Part shown: one piece after another, positions 22,650 to 32,669 of the stretch | Layout: each line of letters opens with the position of its first letter | Numbering within the stretch: the stretch's first letter is position 1 | Origin: Nevskia sp. | GTDB lineage: Bacteria; Pseudomonadota; Gammaproteobacteria; Nevskiales; Nevskiaceae | Length of the DNA stretch: 64,000 nucleotides | Direction of reading: 5' to 3' | NCBI GenBank assembly: GCA_028291645.1 | Contig: JAQGNU010000089.1 | Coordinates: forward strand, 24,740 to 88,739 | The notes under the pieces: model-generated | What the model saw: only the letters and a program-made list of their open reading frames with translations | Databases searched by the model: none | What the model was told of the DNA's origin: nothing | Position numbers and translations under genes: made by a program

Positions 22650-24035
22650 ATGACGATGCAGGCGTCCATACACGCGGTGATTTTGGCGGCGGGCCAGGGC
22701 ACGCGCATGCGCAGCGCACTGCCGAAGGTGCTGCACCCGGTCGGCGGCACACCGATGCTGGGCCGCGTGCTCGCGGCGGCGCAGGCGGCAGGGGTCAACC
22801 ATAGTCATCTGGTGCTGGGTCATGCTGCGGAGCAGGTGCGCGCATGGCTCGCTGCGCAGAGCGGTTTCGATGCGGCGACGGTGGTTCAGCCGCAGCAGCT
22901 GGGTACTGCGCATGCGGTGCAGCAGGCGCTGCCGGAGATTCCGGACCATGCGCTGGTGGTGGTGTTGTACGGCGACGTGCCGCTGGTTACGCCGGCGACG
23001 ATTCAGGCGCTGATCGCCGCGGCCAAGGTCGGCTTGGCGCTGGTCACGGTCGAAGTCGTCCAGCCACACGGCTATGGCCGCATCCTGCGCGACAGTGCGC
23101 GGCGCATCACCGGCATCGTCGAGGAACGCGACGCCAGCGCAGCCGAGCGCGCGATCCACGAAATCAATACCGGCCTGCTGGCCGCACCAGCGAAGCGGCT
23201 CAAGCGCTGGCTGTCGAAAGTGAAGAACGACAATGCCAAGGGCGAGTTCTACCTGACCGATGTCGTCGCGCTGGCGGCGAGCGATGGCGTCGAAGTCGCC
23301 GCGGTCGCGGCGGCCTCGGCCGACGAAGTCGAAGGCGTCAACGATCCGCTGCAACTGGCGCAGGCCGAGCGGCGCCTGCAGCAGCAGCAGACTGCGCAGC
23401 TGCAGCGCGACGGCCTGTTCCTGGCCGATCCGGCGCGCTTCGAATTGCGTGGCAGTCTCAAGATCGGCCGCGACGTGCGCATCGATGTCGGCTGCGTGCT
23501 GGAAGGTGCAGTGGAGTTGGGCGACGGCGTCGTCATCGGACCGTACTGCGTGCTGCGCAATGTGCGTCTCGGTGCCGGCACGCGCGTCGATGCGCACTCG
23601 GTGCTGGACACTGCGGTCGCCGGCAGCAACTGCCGCATCGGTCCGTTCGCGCGGCTGCGCCCCGGTGCGCAACTGGCCGATGAAGTGCATATCGGCAACT
23701 TCGTCGAGATCAAACAGAGCACGCTCGGCGCGGGCGCCAAGGCAAATCATCTGGCCTATGTCGGCGATGCCACCGTCGGCGCCCGCGCCAACATCGGCGC
23801 CGGCGTCATCACCTGCAACTACGACGGCGTCGACAAGCACCCGACCGTGATCGGTGCGGATGCCTTTATCGGCAGCGATTCGCAGCTGATCGCACCGGTA
23901 ACGATCGGCCAGGGCGCCTACATCGCGGCCGGCTCGACCATCGTCCGCGACGTGCCGGATCAGGCGCTCGCGGTGGCGCGGGCACGCGAGCAGAAGATCG
24001 TGCCGGACTGGCGGGCGCGCAAAAAGGACCGCTGA
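22650..24035 (+). CDS. glmU: Bifunctional GlcNAc-1-P uridyltransferase / GlcN-1-P acetyltransferase
   Basis: VILAAGQGTRMRSALPKVLHPVGG plus left-handed beta-helix C-terminus. Confidence 0.95.
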   Translation: MTMQASIHAVILAAGQGTRMRSALPKVLHPVGGTPMLGRVLAAAQAAGVNHSHLVLGHAAEQVRAWLAAQSGFDAATVVQPQQLGTAHAVQQALPEIPDHALVVVLYGDVPLVTPATIQALIAAAKVGLALVTVEVVQPHGYGRILRDSARRITGIVEERDASAAERAIHEINTGLLAAPAKRLKRWLSKVKNDNAKGEFYLTDVVALAASDGVEVAAVAAASADEVEGVNDPLQLAQAERRLQQQQTAQLQRDGLFLADPARFELRGSLKIGRDVRIDVGCVLEGAVELGDGVVIGPYCVLRNVRLGAGTRVDAHSVLDTAVAGSNCRIGPFARLRPGAQLADEVHIGNFVEIKQSTLGAGAKANHLAYVGDATVGARANIGAGVITCNYDGVDKHPTVIGADAFIGSDSQLIAPVTIGQGAYIAAGSTIVRDVPDQALAVARAREQKIVPDWRARKKDR

Positions 24036-24145
24036 GGAGCTGTCTTCGCAGAGTGCTTCAAGCCCGTGATCGTGTTTCGCGCAAAGCACGCGAACAACGC
24101 AAAGACTGTCAAGAAGCGAATTTGCTCAGCGCCTGTCCTCAAAAA

Positions 24146-24268
24146 TCCCCTCTCCCACTGGGAGAGGGCTAGGGCGAGGGGCGATCTCGCTGATGTGGAT
24201 GTGCTTCGTAACGACTGCGCCCCTCATCCGGCCCTCCGGGCCACCTTCTCCCGGCGGGAGAAGGGACA
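24146..24268. repeat. Second, diverged copy of the GAGGGAGAGGG-type palindromic intergenic repeat
   Basis: TCCCCTCTCCCACTGGGAGAGGGCTAGGGCGAGGGG ... GCCCCTCATCCGGCCCTCCGGGCCACCTTCTCCCGGCGGGAGAAGGG. Confidence 0.8.
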
Positions 24269-24377
24269 GCAGTCGATCGTTCTACTCTTTGAGGACGGCT
24301 TCTAAGGTCTGCGTAAGCTGGTCGGGCGATAATAACGACCAAACGCGGGAATCCCCGTCTCAGAGGAACGCTTTGCC

Positions 24378-26210
24378 ATGTGTGGAATCGTCGGCGCGGT
24401 CGCCCAGCGCAACGTCACCCCGATCCTGATGGAAGGCCTGCATCGGCTTGAGTATCGCGGCTACGATTCCGCCGGTATCGCCGTGGTCGCCGCCGATGGG
24501 CATCTGTGTCTGCAGCGCGCGGTCGGCAAGGTTGCGCAGCTCGAAGCCAAGCTGCTGAGCCATCCCTGCCCCGGCACCAGCGGCATTGCGCATACGCGCT
24601 GGGCCACGCACGGCGGCGTCACCGAGGCCAATGCGCATCCGCATGTATCGCGCGGCCGTCTCGCCTTGATCCACAACGGCGTCATCGAAAACTACGAAGG
24701 GCTGCGCAGCGAAGTGCTGGCGCTCGGCTACGAGCTGGCGTCGGCCACCGATACGGAAATCGTAGCGCATCTCATGCATCACGCGCTGACGCAAGGCCTC
24801 AGCTTGCGCGAAGCGGTACGTTCGGTGCTGGCACGCTGCACTGGCGCCTATGCAATGGCGGCGCTCGATGTCGTGGACCCGAAGCGGATCGTGCTGGCGC
24901 GTGTCGGCAGTCCGCTGGTGATCGGTCTCGGTATCGGCGAAATGTTTGCAGCCTCGGACGTCGCCGCGCTGCTGCCGGTGACCAATCGCTTCATCTATCT
25001 CGAAGAAGGCGACTTCGCCGAGATCACCCAGGACGCCGTCGAAGTGTTCGATGCGGCCGGCCGGCCGCTGCAGCGCACCGTGCATGAAATCAGCCTGCAT
25101 GCCGATGCCAGCGAGAAAGGCGGCTACCGGCACTTCATGGTCAAGGAAATCTTCGAGCAGCCGGCGGCCTTGATTGCGACGCTGCAGGGACGCATCGCCG
25201 GCGACCACGTGCTGCCCGCTTCGCTGGGTTCACGCGCCGAAGAGCTGCTGGCGCGGACGCGCCTGGTGCATATCGTCGCCTGCGGCACCAGCTATCACGC
25301 CGGTCTCGTCGCCAAGTATTGGATCGAGACGCTGGCGAAGATTCCCTGCCACGTCGAGATCGCCAGCGAATACCGCTATCGCGATGTCGTTGTGCCGGAC
25401 GACACGCTGTTCATGACGCTGTCGCAGTCCGGCGAAACCGCCGACACGCTGGCGGCATTGCGCTCCGCGCGCGCGGCCGGCTATCTGGCGCTGCTGACCG
25501 TCTGCAATTCCGCGCAAAGCTCGATGGTGCGCGAATCCGATCTGGTGATGCTGACCCAGGCCGGTGCCGAGATCGGCGTCGCCTCGACCAAGGCCTTCAC
25601 CACTCAACTGCTGGCGCTGCTGGTGTTTACGACGATGCTGGCGCGCACGCGCGGCCTCGACGCCGCGCGCGAACGCGAGATCGTGCGGCAGTTGCAGACG
25701 GTCGCGGGTGCGGTCGAACGCACGCTGATGATGGAACCGGTGATCCGCACGCTGGCCGAAGCCTTCGTCGAAAAACATCACGCACTGTTCCTCGGCCGCG
25801 GCCCGATGTATCCGATCGCGCTCGAAGGCGCGCTCAAGCTCAAGGAAATTTCCTACGTCCACGCCGAAGGCTACGCCGCCGGCGAACTCAAGCACGGCCC
25901 GCTGGCGCTGATCGACGAAACCATGCCGGTGATCGTCGTCGCACCGAACAACGAGTTGCTCGACAAACTCAAGTCCAATATCCAGGTGGTACGCGCCCGC
26001 GGCGGCCAGCTGTTCGTGATCGCCGACCAGGCCACCGGCCTCAAGGCTGAACCCGGCACCGTCATCATCGACATGCCGCACGCCGAACCGCTGGTTGCGC
26101 CGATCGTCTACACCGTGCCGCTGCAGTTGCTGGCGTATCACGTCGCCGTACTCAAAGGCACCGATGTCGACCAGCCGCGCAATCTGGCGAAGTCGGTTAC
26201 GGTGGAGTGA
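24378..26210 (+). CDS. glmS: Glutamine-fructose-6-phosphate aminotransferase (isomerizing)
   Basis: MCGIVGAVAQRNVTPILMEGLHRLEYRGYDSAGIA; C-terminal DQPRNLAKSVTVE. Confidence 0.96.
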   Translation: MCGIVGAVAQRNVTPILMEGLHRLEYRGYDSAGIAVVAADGHLCLQRAVGKVAQLEAKLLSHPCPGTSGIAHTRWATHGGVTEANAHPHVSRGRLALIHNGVIENYEGLRSEVLALGYELASATDTEIVAHLMHHALTQGLSLREAVRSVLARCTGAYAMAALDVVDPKRIVLARVGSPLVIGLGIGEMFAASDVAALLPVTNRFIYLEEGDFAEITQDAVEVFDAAGRPLQRTVHEISLHADASEKGGYRHFMVKEIFEQPAALIATLQGRIAGDHVLPASLGSRAEELLARTRLVHIVACGTSYHAGLVAKYWIETLAKIPCHVEIASEYRYRDVVVPDDTLFMTLSQSGETADTLAALRSARAAGYLALLTVCNSAQSSMVRESDLVMLTQAGAEIGVASTKAFTTQLLALLVFTTMLARTRGLDAAREREIVRQLQTVAGAVERTLMMEPVIRTLAEAFVEKHHALFLGRGPMYPIALEGALKLKEISYVHAEGYAAGELKHGPLALIDETMPVIVVAPNNELLDKLKSNIQVVRARGGQLFVIADQATGLKAEPGTVIIDMPHAEPLVAPIVYTVPLQLLAYHVAVLKGTDVDQPRNLAKSVTVE

Positions 26211-26596
26211 GCTGAATGGGCGACGGGTGCTTGTTGATTTGAAACAATAAGGTCTGTCGAGGCGAAATGACGCCCGTCAAAAATGCGGACGTAACAAGTT
26301 TATTTTGTTAGGGCCTATCGGCGATAAGCAAATTTGAGAAGGTCTGTCGCTGTTTCTTGCAAACAAAGCCGCACATTCCCGGCGTCAAACGGTGACGGAT
26401 CGCCAGAAATATTCCCGACCCAGAGGCAGCTGGAGCTAAATACGACTGCTGCTGTCCGTCAGCTATGTGCCAGGAGCGGACGTACGCAATTGGAGCTGCA
26501 GAAACAGAAACGAAGTGCTCTCTCGAGGGAGCGACCAGGTATGCTGTCCGTGATGTGAAATCAACGCGGTGACGCTGAAATGAAGAACAACGCTAA

Positions 26597-27625
26597 ATGA
26601 TTACACGAGGCCACTATATCGGCGAGGTGATCGATGAGCTGTCCGCGCTCGCGGAGCAGGTGAAGCTCCGGAACCGCCTGGGACTGACCGATCTGACCGT
26701 ATATTCCGAGAACTTTTTCAGGGACATTCTTAATGTTGTTCTGAACATTGACCTGAAGAACCTCAACGCAGATCGATCCAATGAACCAGGCCTCGATCTA
26801 GCCGACTTGCGCGCACGTAAAGCCTTTCAGATCACGTCATCCGCTACCAGCGAGAAGGTTAATCACACGCTGGAACGGATAACTGACGATCATCTTTCGA
26901 CATACGACAAGATCATCGTACTAGCGATCGGAAAAAAACAGAGCAAGTACACACTAGATCCCGCAATGGCCACTCGTTGCCGCTTCAATGATGGCGATAT
27001 TTGGGATATTTCGACGCTGGCTCGGTTGGCAGTGGATCTTGAAATTGAGCGGCTGAACCAGTTGGTCCAGGTGATTCGTGACAACGTGCTCCGCGTCCGA
27101 GTAGAGCTTGAAGTACCGGACGATACTGGCCGCTTTCCCACCAGTGGGTTCGACCGGTGGGAGCCGCGGCCTGCCCCGAAGATCGGAAGCGGGGATGCCT
27201 TCGTTCTTTTTTGCCGCGACGGTACGGGGGAACTGCCAATTCAAGACGAGAAAAATATTCGTAGCAGCATCCAGAAGCTTGCCAAAAAGTTGGCCAGAAC
27301 CCCGCGACTGACGCGGGAGTTTCTAGCGATGCTTTACGAACTAAAGGAGTCGAAGAAGACCAGGAGGAGCGACGGAGACCACATCCTGCTGGGCAAAGTT
27401 GAGCGCGAATATCTCGGGCGTGATCTGAAAGGAGAAATCGGTATCCTGGAACACGAGGGATTCGTGTCTGTCTCTGCAGAAGACGTCTACGACATGGGGC
27501 TTCCCGAACTCATTCTTTCAATCTCTCCAAACGAGGATCTGAATGGCCCGTTTTCGGACTTTATGAAAGCAAAAAATATGAGCTATCGAAAAGTCATAGG
27601 CAATGCAGATCTATCAGCTTTCTAG
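26597..27625 (+). CDS. SMEK-domain-like protein, putative accessory/defence gene
   Basis: N-terminus ITRGHYIGEVIDELSALAEQVKLRNRLGLTDLTVYSENFFRDILNVVLNIDLKNLNADRSNEPGLDLADLRARKAFQITSS resembles SMEK-type proteins. Confidence 0.6.
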   Translation: MITRGHYIGEVIDELSALAEQVKLRNRLGLTDLTVYSENFFRDILNVVLNIDLKNLNADRSNEPGLDLADLRARKAFQITSSATSEKVNHTLERITDDHLSTYDKIIVLAIGKKQSKYTLDPAMATRCRFNDGDIWDISTLARLAVDLEIERLNQLVQVIRDNVLRVRVELEVPDDTGRFPTSGFDRWEPRPAPKIGSGDAFVLFCRDGTGELPIQDEKNIRSSIQKLAKKLARTPRLTREFLAMLYELKESKKTRRSDGDHILLGKVEREYLGRDLKGEIGILEHEGFVSVSAEDVYDMGLPELILSISPNEDLNGPFSDFMKAKNMSYRKVIGNADLSAF

Positions 27626-27791
27626 TCCGGGGGAGGGTTAGCTACGACTCGCTCGGACGCGATGAAATTCGAGAGCAATCTAATAAGCATGCTGTGTCGC
27701 CTGCCAGTCACTGAGATTGCGAGTGCCGCTCACCGCTAACCTAAGCTTGGACGACCGTCCGCTCCGGGCTGTGAGCACCCGTCGTTTAGCT

Positions 27792-27911
27792 CTATGGTTC
27801 GCCCCGCTGATCGCCATCCACGTACAACCATCGCCCCTCCTCCCGCACGAAGCGGCTGGGCTCATATATCCGCATGGAATTGGACTCCAAACAGCAGTGC
27901 TACTCAAATAC
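27792..27911 (-). pseudogene. Degenerate C-terminal fragment resembling YchJ/UPF0225-type proteins
   Basis: Minus strand reads VFE*HCCLESNSMRIYEPSRFVREEGRWLYVDGDQRGEP* with an internal stop. Confidence 0.45.
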
Positions 27912-27970
27912 GAGGGACGTCGGTTCCGCGCGACCACGCCGGTATGGTGCGCTGCGCTTCCACGTCTCGC

Positions 27971-28115
27971 TCGCGCCGCGCTCAGACCGGCGCAGGCACC
28001 AGGCGCAGGCGGGTGATTTCCGAAGGCGCAAAGAAGCGCAGCGGCGGTCCCCAGTAGCCGGTGCCGCGGCTGGTGTAGATCAATAGCTGGTTGAGGCGTT
28101 TGTGCCGCGACGAAG
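27971..28115 (-). pseudogene. Remnant 3' end of a metallophosphoesterase gene, duplicate of the end of 30651-31808
   Basis: Encodes [37 protein letters not shown], identical in protein to the intact copy although the DNA differs at several sites. Confidence 0.8.
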
Positions 28116-28568
28116 ATGCGCTTCGAGACCGGATCGCATTCTGGCGGCGTGGCTTTCCATCGCACCAATCAATCGATGCTCACGTGTCGTATGGCGTTGA
28201 ATCGGTGACGTCTCGATGTCGCAGCGGCTTGGCTGCGTACAACAGATGCTTAACGTAAGAGTCAAAAATATTTTCGAGCTGACGCCGCTATCGTTCTTAT
28301 CTCTCTATAAGGTGATGTTAAGTAATGAATCATAAGATACTCGGTTGTATCGACAGTTAGCATTCAAAAAAGATTTTCATTGCGTCTTAGTCGATAGAAA
28401 TAAACTCCAGTAAATACTGGCGTCCACGTCAATAAATAGATCTTCTATTAATCGTATTGACGGCGCCCATGCGCCTCTCTGAGCAAGCCGATGCTGCTCT
28501 GCGATGGATTAAAAAAAATTAACTAAGACATCTGTTGTTGTCGCGCGACGTTGACCCCCTCCTATCTA

Positions 28569-28610
28569 TTGACCACGGTCAATGCGGTTTAGAAATCACG
28601 CACGCATATT
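28569..28610 (+). promoter_or_regulatory. CRP/FNR-type box TTGACCACGGTCAA (28569-28582) plus -10-like CATATT (28605-28610), upstream of the porin
   Basis: Perfect TTGAC-N4-GTCAA; hexamer begins 23 nt after the palindrome. Confidence 0.65.
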
Positions 28611-28903
28611 CGTATGCGGCGCTGTTGCTGTTGGTCTGTTTCTTCAAATTAGATGCGCCAATTGAAACGTCCTAAGGGAGGTAGGAAGACGGGTCAGTCA
28701 TTAGCAATGACGCAGATGGCGCACAACGTCGAAGGCCGTCGAATTAGCAGCGCTTATTTTTGACGTTGCGTAGATCAACCGGCTTTACCCGCTTGTCGTT
28801 GTAGTTCCGCAGTGGCTTGAGTGCGTGACGATCCGCTCGATGCGGCGCACGTACAGGGTGTCTGCGTGCCCGGTTTCAAAAAAATCATATGAGGAGATTG
28901 AGG

Positions 28904-30502
28904 ATGAGATTACTTCTAAAGCGTTTGTGCATTGCTTGCAGCATTGCCTGTTATGTTGCAGTCGCAGGCTATGCAAGCACCGTGGTAGCTGATGACGGCA
29001 CCAAACAGGAAATCGACACATTAAAGAAAGAGGTCGATGAGCTGACGACCAAAATTAATAAGCTCTCGACCGAACAGCAGTCTGCGGCGGCACCACCGAC
29101 CAAGACTGTTAAATCTGATGAATCACGACTCCAAGGCTTTCTGGATTTTCTCAAAAGCAATGAGTTTTACGGCAACATCGATGTCTCCGTCGACGACGCC
29201 ACCAAGGGCTTGAAACACAGCTATTCGGAGGGCGGTCCGGGTGGACCACCGACGGCGCCAGTCGGAAAACTGGGATGGCTGCCTGGGATTTCCACCAATG
29301 CCACCTACTTTGGAGTACGTGGCGTGCACGCGCTGGGAAGCAGCGTCAATCTGGTGTACCAACTCGAGACCCAGGTTGACGTCACCGCGATGCCAGGCAC
29401 CAGCAATAACAACTCGAGCAGCAGTTCCGTGGTGAAAGGTGGCTTGGCCTCGCGCACTAGTTATCTCGGCTTCGCGAGTCCTTGGGGAGCGATCAAGGCG
29501 GGCAAGGGATATGCACCTTACAAAACCTCCACCGACCGGATGAACCCGTTTAACGCGATGCTCGGCGACTACTCGATCATCATGGGGAATACCGGCGGTG
29601 ATAACCGGGTTGAGTTCGGCGGCTACCTGGATCACTCAATCTGGTACGAGTCGCCCAAGATGCACGGCTTCTCCTTCAATGTCTTGGTCGCGCCAGGTCA
29701 AAACCGTGCTGGTGATGACGGCAACATCGCGCAGGGAGAGTCTGATTGCACCGGTGGCAACGTACCCGGTAGTGGCGCACTGCCGCCGAGTTGCAATGAC
29801 GGCTCGTTCGGGACTGCTTACAGCGCCAACCTCGCCTACGAAGGTGCAAAATCGTTCCCGCTTTACGTAACGGCAGCCTATGAACTACACCGAGACGCCA
29901 ATCGCATCAGCGACGTCGCGGGGCCTGATCCGAGCAATCCAAACAGTAACGTCGTTCCGCTCGATCCGCGTGATGTCGGCAACGAATGGGCTGCAAAAAT
30001 TGGCGTGCAATATATTTTTCCGACACGAACAACAGTTAGCGCAATCTGGGAGAACCTGCACAGACAGATACCGGAAGCCTTGCAGTTCCAGAACGAACGC
30101 TCGCGCCGCGGCACTTGGCTGGCTGTGACACAGGGCCTCACCGACAAGGACACGCTTAGCCTTGGTTGGGCACATGCCGGCAAGTCACCTGGCGATCCGG
30201 GGCAACACAACTCGCCGACCGGATTCAGTCCCGACAATGAGGCCAACATGTTTAGCGTTGCGCTCAAGCACTCGGTAGACAAGCAAACCACCATTTACGG
30301 CAACTGGGCATTTACGGCGAATCAATCCGCAGCGCACTACGATCTCGGCGCAGGCCCTCATGGGCTTAAGACCGACTGCCACGACGCAAGCACGCTCGCC
30401 GCTTTTGACCCCACCACCGGCACGGTGACCGGCGACGGTCCGCGTTGCTTCGCCGGCGGAAAACTAATGGGCGTTTCGGTCGGTGTGAACTACAAATTTT
30501 AG
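28904..30502 (+). CDS. Gram-negative porin
   Basis: Signal peptide, coiled-coil N-terminus, FYGNIDVSVD, YLGFASPWGAIKAGKGYAPYK, C-terminal VSVGVNYKF; SD GAGGAG upstream. ORF track start is 28889. Confidence 0.85.
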   Translation: MRLLLKRLCIACSIACYVAVAGYASTVVADDGTKQEIDTLKKEVDELTTKINKLSTEQQSAAAPPTKTVKSDESRLQGFLDFLKSNEFYGNIDVSVDDATKGLKHSYSEGGPGGPPTAPVGKLGWLPGISTNATYFGVRGVHALGSSVNLVYQLETQVDVTAMPGTSNNNSSSSSVVKGGLASRTSYLGFASPWGAIKAGKGYAPYKTSTDRMNPFNAMLGDYSIIMGNTGGDNRVEFGGYLDHSIWYESPKMHGFSFNVLVAPGQNRAGDDGNIAQGESDCTGGNVPGSGALPPSCNDGSFGTAYSANLAYEGAKSFPLYVTAAYELHRDANRISDVAGPDPSNPNSNVVPLDPRDVGNEWAAKIGVQYIFPTRTTVSAIWENLHRQIPEALQFQNERSRRGTWLAVTQGLTDKDTLSLGWAHAGKSPGDPGQHNSPTGFSPDNEANMFSVALKHSVDKQTTIYGNWAFTANQSAAHYDLGAGPHGLKTDCHDASTLAAFDPTTGTVTGDGPRCFAGGKLMGVSVGVNYKF

Positions 30503-30639
30503 TTAGGCGAAAGAGACCCGCGGCTGGGCATATTCAGCGATCGTGATCTGAACTCGGTCTGATCCGTTTCGCTGCATGCGCCCAGCCGATGGGCCTAACC
30601 AATGGTTGTCCACTTTTTCGCAGGAACTCTCCATCTCGT

Positions 30640-30786
30640 TCGCGCCGCGCTCAGACCGGCGCCGGCACCAGGCGCAGCCGCGTGATTTCCGAAGGCGCAA
30701 AAAAGCGTAGCGGCGGTCCCCAGTAGCCGGTGCCGCGACTGGTGTAGATCAATAACTGGTTGAGGCGCTTGAGTCCAGCGACGAAG
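30640..30786. repeat. Direct repeat partner (copy B) of 27971-28115, flanking the porin segment
   Basis: By eye, roughly 8 substitutions over about 130 bp plus small indels at the distal end. Confidence 0.8.
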
Positions 30787-31808
30787 GGTTGCTGCATGCG
30801 GACGAAGAAGTTCCAGGGCAGGAACTGGCCGCCGTGGGTATGCCCGGAAAGTTGTACGTCGAAGCCGGCGGCGGCGGCCGCTGCTGCAGAACGTGGCTGG
30901 TGCGCCAGCAAAACTTTGACCGACGTCGGCTCTGTGCCGCTGGCAGCCGCAGCCGGATCACTGCGGTGCGCGGCATCGTGATGATGCGCGGAATAGTCGG
31001 TGACGCCGCCGATCAACAAGCGCTCGCCGTCGTGTTCGATCACCTTGCCTTCGTTGAGCAGCACGCGCAGACCCAGACGGCGCCACTCCTGTACCCAGGC
31101 ATCGGCGCCGTGGTAATACTCGTGGTTGCCGGTCACGCAATAAGTGCCGTGGCGCGCGCGCAACTCCGACAAGGGTGCGACGTGCGTGCGCAGCTGATCA
31201 ACGCTGCCGTCGACGATATCGCCGGTGATTGCGACCAGATCTGCGCCGAGGCCGTTGACGCGGCGAACGATGGCATCCAGGTAATTGCGCTTGATCGTCG
31301 GCCCGACGTGGATGTCGCTCAACTGCACGATGATGAAGCCCGAGAGTGCCGCGGGCAGGCCGGCGATCGGCAGATCGATATGCACGACCTCGGCGAGTCG
31401 GCGCGCGTTCAACAGACCGACCAGGCTGATCATCAGGCTGAGTCCGACCACCGCCTGCGCCGAAGCGCGCTGCAAATACGCCAGGTCCAAGGTGCCGGGC
31501 TGCAGGAAATTCCAGGCCGACAGCAGCGCGAGCAGCACATCGCGCAGCAGAGACGACACCAGCAAGCTCGAGAACAAACCCATTGCGAGATAGCCCACCC
31601 AGGCCAGTGCATCGGCGGCCCGCGTCGGCAAATTGCTAAGGCGGACGAGCAGCGGGGCCGGCGCCAGCACAGCGGAGGCGAACAGCGCTGCCAAGGCGAG
31701 ACCGGTTCCGAGCGGACCGAGCGCCAGCGCGGGCAATAAACGCCAGGCGACGTACCCATGCAACGCCAGATTTAATAGGGTGACGATCAGCAAGGGGTTT
31801 CGGCGCAT
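30651..31808 (-). CDS. Membrane-anchored metallophosphoesterase (YkuE-like)
   Basis: LSDIHVGPTIKRNYLDAIV, TGDIVDGS, TGNHEYYHG, LSGHTHGGQ. Confidence 0.88.
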   Translation of the reverse strand: MRRNPLLIVTLLNLALHGYVAWRLLPALALGPLGTGLALAALFASAVLAPAPLLVRLSNLPTRAADALAWVGYLAMGLFSSLLVSSLLRDVLLALLSAWNFLQPGTLDLAYLQRASAQAVVGLSLMISLVGLLNARRLAEVVHIDLPIAGLPAALSGFIIVQLSDIHVGPTIKRNYLDAIVRRVNGLGADLVAITGDIVDGSVDQLRTHVAPLSELRARHGTYCVTGNHEYYHGADAWVQEWRRLGLRVLLNEGKVIEHDGERLLIGGVTDYSAHHHDAAHRSDPAAAASGTEPTSVKVLLAHQPRSAAAAAAAGFDVQLSGHTHGGQFLPWNFFVRMQQPFVAGLKRLNQLLIYTSRGTGYWGPPLRFFAPSEITRLRLVPAPV

Positions 31809-32669
31809 GCACTCAATCTTGTACGGCGCCGGTGAAATTCAAGTGGCTGCGGAACGATCGCTACTACTGGTTCTTCTTTTCAGACCATCGCATTAACCGC
31901 GCTGACTGGAGGTTCAACTCGCAGGCGCACTCAACCCGGGAATTTTTGCGGACTGCTATTGACGGGTGCGTTGATGCGCGCGCTGACCGTCGGCGTCGGC
32001 AAGCTGTTCGCGGGGGCGAGCAGTGCATCGAGCGGCAGGGCTTGGGACTGCGCCGGCTGGTGCCAGATGATCTGGGCAGTGCACAAGTAAAGAACGATTG
32101 CCAAGGGATAGAAGCCCGCCGCGGCGAAGATATAGGACCTCGGCACCAATGATTTCATTGCCATCACTCACTCACTCCAAGCGCCTTCGAAAAGGCTGAT
32201 CGACGCCCGTATTCGCTGCAGTCCAGAGATCGCGGCAGCACGCCGAACAGCGCGTTCGGCTGGGCCGCTGAAGACTTCGCGGGATCGCGTCCTGAATAGG
32301 CGGGAACCAACACTGGCGCGCATGTTAGTTACCGGTAAGTAACATGTCAAGTTGAGCAACTTCGCGCAGGCATCCACGGTCAAAATATCCGCGGGTGGCT
32401 GCGGGATCGCGGCGCTGCACGCGGCGCGATTTGAGTTGCGCATGCATTTTCCGCGGGGCTATCCAGTGCAAGGGATCGCGCGGTTTGTAGACGGCGGCCG
32501 GAGCAAAGAACATCATCTGCGTTCAGGTTCATTCGCATTGAATGCGTCGATCAAGGCCGCTATCGTTTGCGCAATCCCATCGCGGGGCATTTGGCCGAGG
32601 GTCGCTGATCGCGGGTTCTGGCCGCTCCGCTGCGTCGTTGTGTTGTTGTCTGTGGCAAGGAGAAAGTCG

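Noticed and set aside
22428-24089. 553-aa minus-strand ORF opposite glmU
   Set aside because: Antisense shadow ORF.
30916-30929. TTGACCGACGTCGG resembling the regulon box
   Set aside because: Only the left half matches, and it lies inside the metallophosphoesterase coding sequence.
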